From the NCBI RefSeq assembly GCF_026914265.1, contig NC_069136.1:56585658-56649657 (forward strand): 64,000 nucleotides of DNA. Reading direction: 5' to 3'. The notes beneath the pieces were generated by a model that searched no databases, had not been told where the DNA came from, and was given only the letters and a program-made list of their open reading frames with translations. Origin of the DNA: Mya arenaria. Taxonomy: Eukaryota; Mollusca; Bivalvia; Myida; Myidae. The position numbers and the translations under genes were made by a program. Every line of letters starts with the position of its first letter. Position 1 is the stretch's first letter. Of the stretch, positions 61,783 through 64,000 are shown piece by piece.

Positions 61783-63776
61783 AGATTTTGAGGTATGAAC
61801 ATTTATATTGTGAGTGCATGTCCGAGGTGGTAATGCTATTCATGAAAGGCTGTTTGCTTTGATTATTTGATACGTAGAAATGATCACTCATCTTAGAAAT
61901 AATCCAAAGGCTGATGCAATTACTGATACCATAAGCTTTGAACCTCTTTTTCGGTTGAGAAAGATCGGACACAAAAATCTGATGGGAAGGATTTTAATTA
62001 TAATTAAAATAAACTAAGTCGTAGTTCTACCAAGCAATGCTTAAGGTCAAACGACATATGACGGACAGTTGACGATGGTCAAAATAACGTACAATGTACA
62101 TTTCGGCCAATTTTAATCAGTCAATTTATCATGCTTACATTTCAATATTACAACCTTAGGATTTAGAGGAGGATAATACACCGTTTTAAGTATAAATCGA
62201 GGCTGCAGGTCCAAGAGCAAAGCCAATCATTGCTGTTTTATGGAGCCAATGGATACTAAGGATATATAACATATTAAGAGAAACTTGATTTATTTTATAG
62301 GACGAAGTAATTGTGGATAATGAAGGGACAAGGAAAAATGGTGGTGACGAAACGCCGGTAGCATCTGTTCCTTACATAGCGAAGGGCGGCTGTAAAATAA
62401 CTCCTTCATTGACACCTGTAGATAAACGTGCTAAATTGGACGAAAAGGAAATACACCGATTGATTGGTGCAACAGAACAACCTTTGGACTGCATTTTGGA
62501 GGTAACAAAACAGAATATCTTTAGAGTGGCTTTATTCAAACTAATAGTTAAGCTCGAAATAAATCATAGTAACAGTATAATATACAAGAAAAAAATGTAG
62601 GTGAAGGTCGATTTTATAATCTTCAGACGTAAGTTATTTTGGTGTCGAAACAAACAAAGCATTAATTTGAAATATCAGTAACAATTCAACATGTCGGCTT
62701 TCCCTTGGCACTGCATCACTCTAACAATTCAACATGTCGGCTTTCCCTTGGCACTGCATCACTCTAACAATTCAACATGTCGGCTTTCCCTTGGCACTGC
62801 ATCACTCTAACAATTCAACATGTCGGCTTTCCCTTGGCACTGCATCACTCTAACAATTCAACATGTCGGCTTTCCCTTGGCACTGCATCACTCTTTTGGT
62901 AGTAAGGTCCAAAGCCTGTGCCGCCAAAGGCTTGTGTTATTTGCTTAATGATATTGGTTTTAATAAACAGTATGTTGATTTGTATTAATGCTGTAGAAGT
63001 TCGAACACAAACAAATGATCATTAGGTCATGACTCGATTTTGAGCAAATTTTGTCAAAGTTCCTCAAGACAATTTGGCATGCAGACATTTCCAACATACG
63101 GCTTAGGAATTTAGAATAAGTTTAAACTGAATCTGCGTGTCACAGCGCTATAAAACAAAAGGCTTTTAATAAGTCACTCACAATGTACATTTCGGCCACA
63201 GCTTTTTAGCTGCACGAGATATAAGACATGTCCCCTTATGGTTAGATTGTTAAGGTATGTGTGGATGTTTTACAAATTTAGAGAATTATAGAACATGTAT
63301 TTTGCAGGAGAGCTCAAATGTAGATTATGGAGAGACAACTAAAAGGGGAAATGAAAAAGCGCGGGTAGCAACGGCTCCCTACATAGAAAAGGGCGGTCGT
63401 GTAGGAACTCATTCACTGACAATATTAGATGCAGAAACTAAATTGGACGAAGGTGAAATACATCAATGGATTGAAGCAACGGAACAGCTATCGGAGTGCA
63501 AATTCAAGGTAATAAAATAACAATTTTAACGCGTTGGTTTTTAATTATATCTTCGAAAAATACCTTATTCAAACTATTACTTAAGTTCAAGGCTTTTGGA
63601 CCGAGATCCATGCATGTTATGAATTCAGTAGACAACGATGCTCACACATTGTGGTAAAATGTACAAAAACTCCCCAACACCTTAAATTGAAGATGAACAT
63701 GCTATATGGAGAAGAGACACACACATTAAAACATACAGAGACATGTGAGTTTGTTACAAACCAAAACCATAATATT

Positions 63777-63816
<40 letters not shown>

Positions 63817-63970
63817 TTTTGAAATTGTATGTACCATGCGAATACTAGGTTTGATGATTGCCTTGGAATTGTACGTTACATTTCTTTATTTATAGGGGAC
63901 TATCGAAGTGAAATCGACAATCGATGGAGATGCGTCTGGTGATGAAAATCTCGGAGAATCCTTTATTTGA
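61570..63970 (+). CDS. Gene B: tandem relative of gene A, with duplicated 201-nt exons (partial)
   Basis: Exons: 61512-61605 (5' UTR plus 12 codons from ATG 61570), 62301-62501, 63308-63508, 63896-63995. Exons 2 and 3 are each exactly 201 nt, phase 0, and related: VASVPYIAKGG and VATAPYIEKGG, KLDEKEIH and KLDEGEIH, ATEQ in both. Exon 3 also resembles gene A exon 3 (ESS...ET..GN.KA.V...P). Exon 4 is 100 nt like gene A exon 4 and shares GDASGDEN and flanking intron sequence (catgcgaata...aggtttgatga), so the genes are paralogues. In exon 4 a TGA at 63968-63970 stands where gene A has GGA; as read, the product stops at 170 residues, before any RING. The upstream ATG at 61541 is out of frame with exon 2, hence the choice of 61570. 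It may be a truncated paralogue, a pseudogene, or a gene with alternative splicing of exon 4. The rest lies outside the window. Confidence 0.6.
61734..61777. repeat. (GA)n microsatellite
   Basis: About 22 GA dinucleotides in the first intron of gene B, ending in a short G run. Confidence 0.95.
62679..62893. repeat. Five perfect copies of a 43-bp repeat
   Basis: The unit taacaattcaacatgtcggc ... ctgcatcactc is repeated five times without any difference I can see (starts 62679, 62722, 62765, 62808, 62851), in the intron between the two 201-nt exons of gene B. The identity means very recent expansion or an assembly feature. Confidence 0.95.
63779..63814. repeat. (GT)n microsatellite
   Basis: Eighteen GT units in the intron before exon 4 of gene B. 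Confidence 0.95.
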
Positions 63971-64000
63971 AAAACTTCCTGCGAGCGTGAGCAAGGTGAG

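Noticed and set aside
62679-62893. Possible CRISPR-like array
   Set aside because: The 43-bp units abut with no spacers and the context is eukaryotic.

Overview
The window reads as nuclear DNA from an animal, very probably a bivalve mollusc. The evidence is an AT-rich background, short exons with GT-AG introns, intron-bearing eukaryotic tRNA-Leu genes, and several dispersed repeats I associate with mollusc genomes: a TTAGCTCACCTGAGC-headed repeat, an ATACCCCCC-headed repeat, a 'tattatgccc' repeat and a GGTCAGAATGATT-type repeat. The species cannot be fixed from the sequence.

Layout. (1) 1-11,283: the 3' half of SF3A1, the splicing factor 3a subunit 1 gene, on the + strand. Ten coding exons end in a ubiquitin-like domain and a GGRKK tail, followed by a long 3' UTR. 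Its introns hold two transposon copies with intact target-site duplications and a decayed tandem copy of one SF3A1 exon. (2) 11.4-15.4 kb: repeats, including a 45-bp minisatellite that is open on both strands. (3) 16-25 kb: gene-poor; two broken Ty3/gypsy-type fossils on the minus strand, one with the integrase-first domain order of Gmr1-like elements. (4) 27.8-43.2 kb: a nine-exon gene (gene A) coding for about 341 residues, low-complexity and charged in its first half and ending in an IAP-type RING finger. I built it from splice sites; the exon phases agree throughout and the total length divides by three. Its introns hold a rearranged exon duplication, a 19-bp degenerate array, MITEs, a DIRS-like fossil, two LINE fragments and a 35-bp palindrome. 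(5) 44-53 kb: a decayed hAT transposase, minisatellites, a broken gypsy fossil, and three tRNA genes (Thr-AGT and two Leu-CAA) lying in and beside a tandem duplication that also carries gypsy integrase sequence. (6) 53-61 kb: AT-rich, with a LINE fragment and small repeats. (7) 61.5-64 kb: the start of a second gene (gene B) in the same orientation as gene A and homologous to it, running off the window.

Genes A and B form a tandem pair of what looks like an undescribed, fast-changing RING-protein family. It grows by exon duplication (two related exons in A, two 201-nt exons in B) and shares intron sequence and a 100-nt exon. In B that exon has an in-frame stop where A has a glycine codon. This family is the most interesting object in the window. 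SF3A1 and the tRNAs are housekeeping genes with no evident functional link to it.
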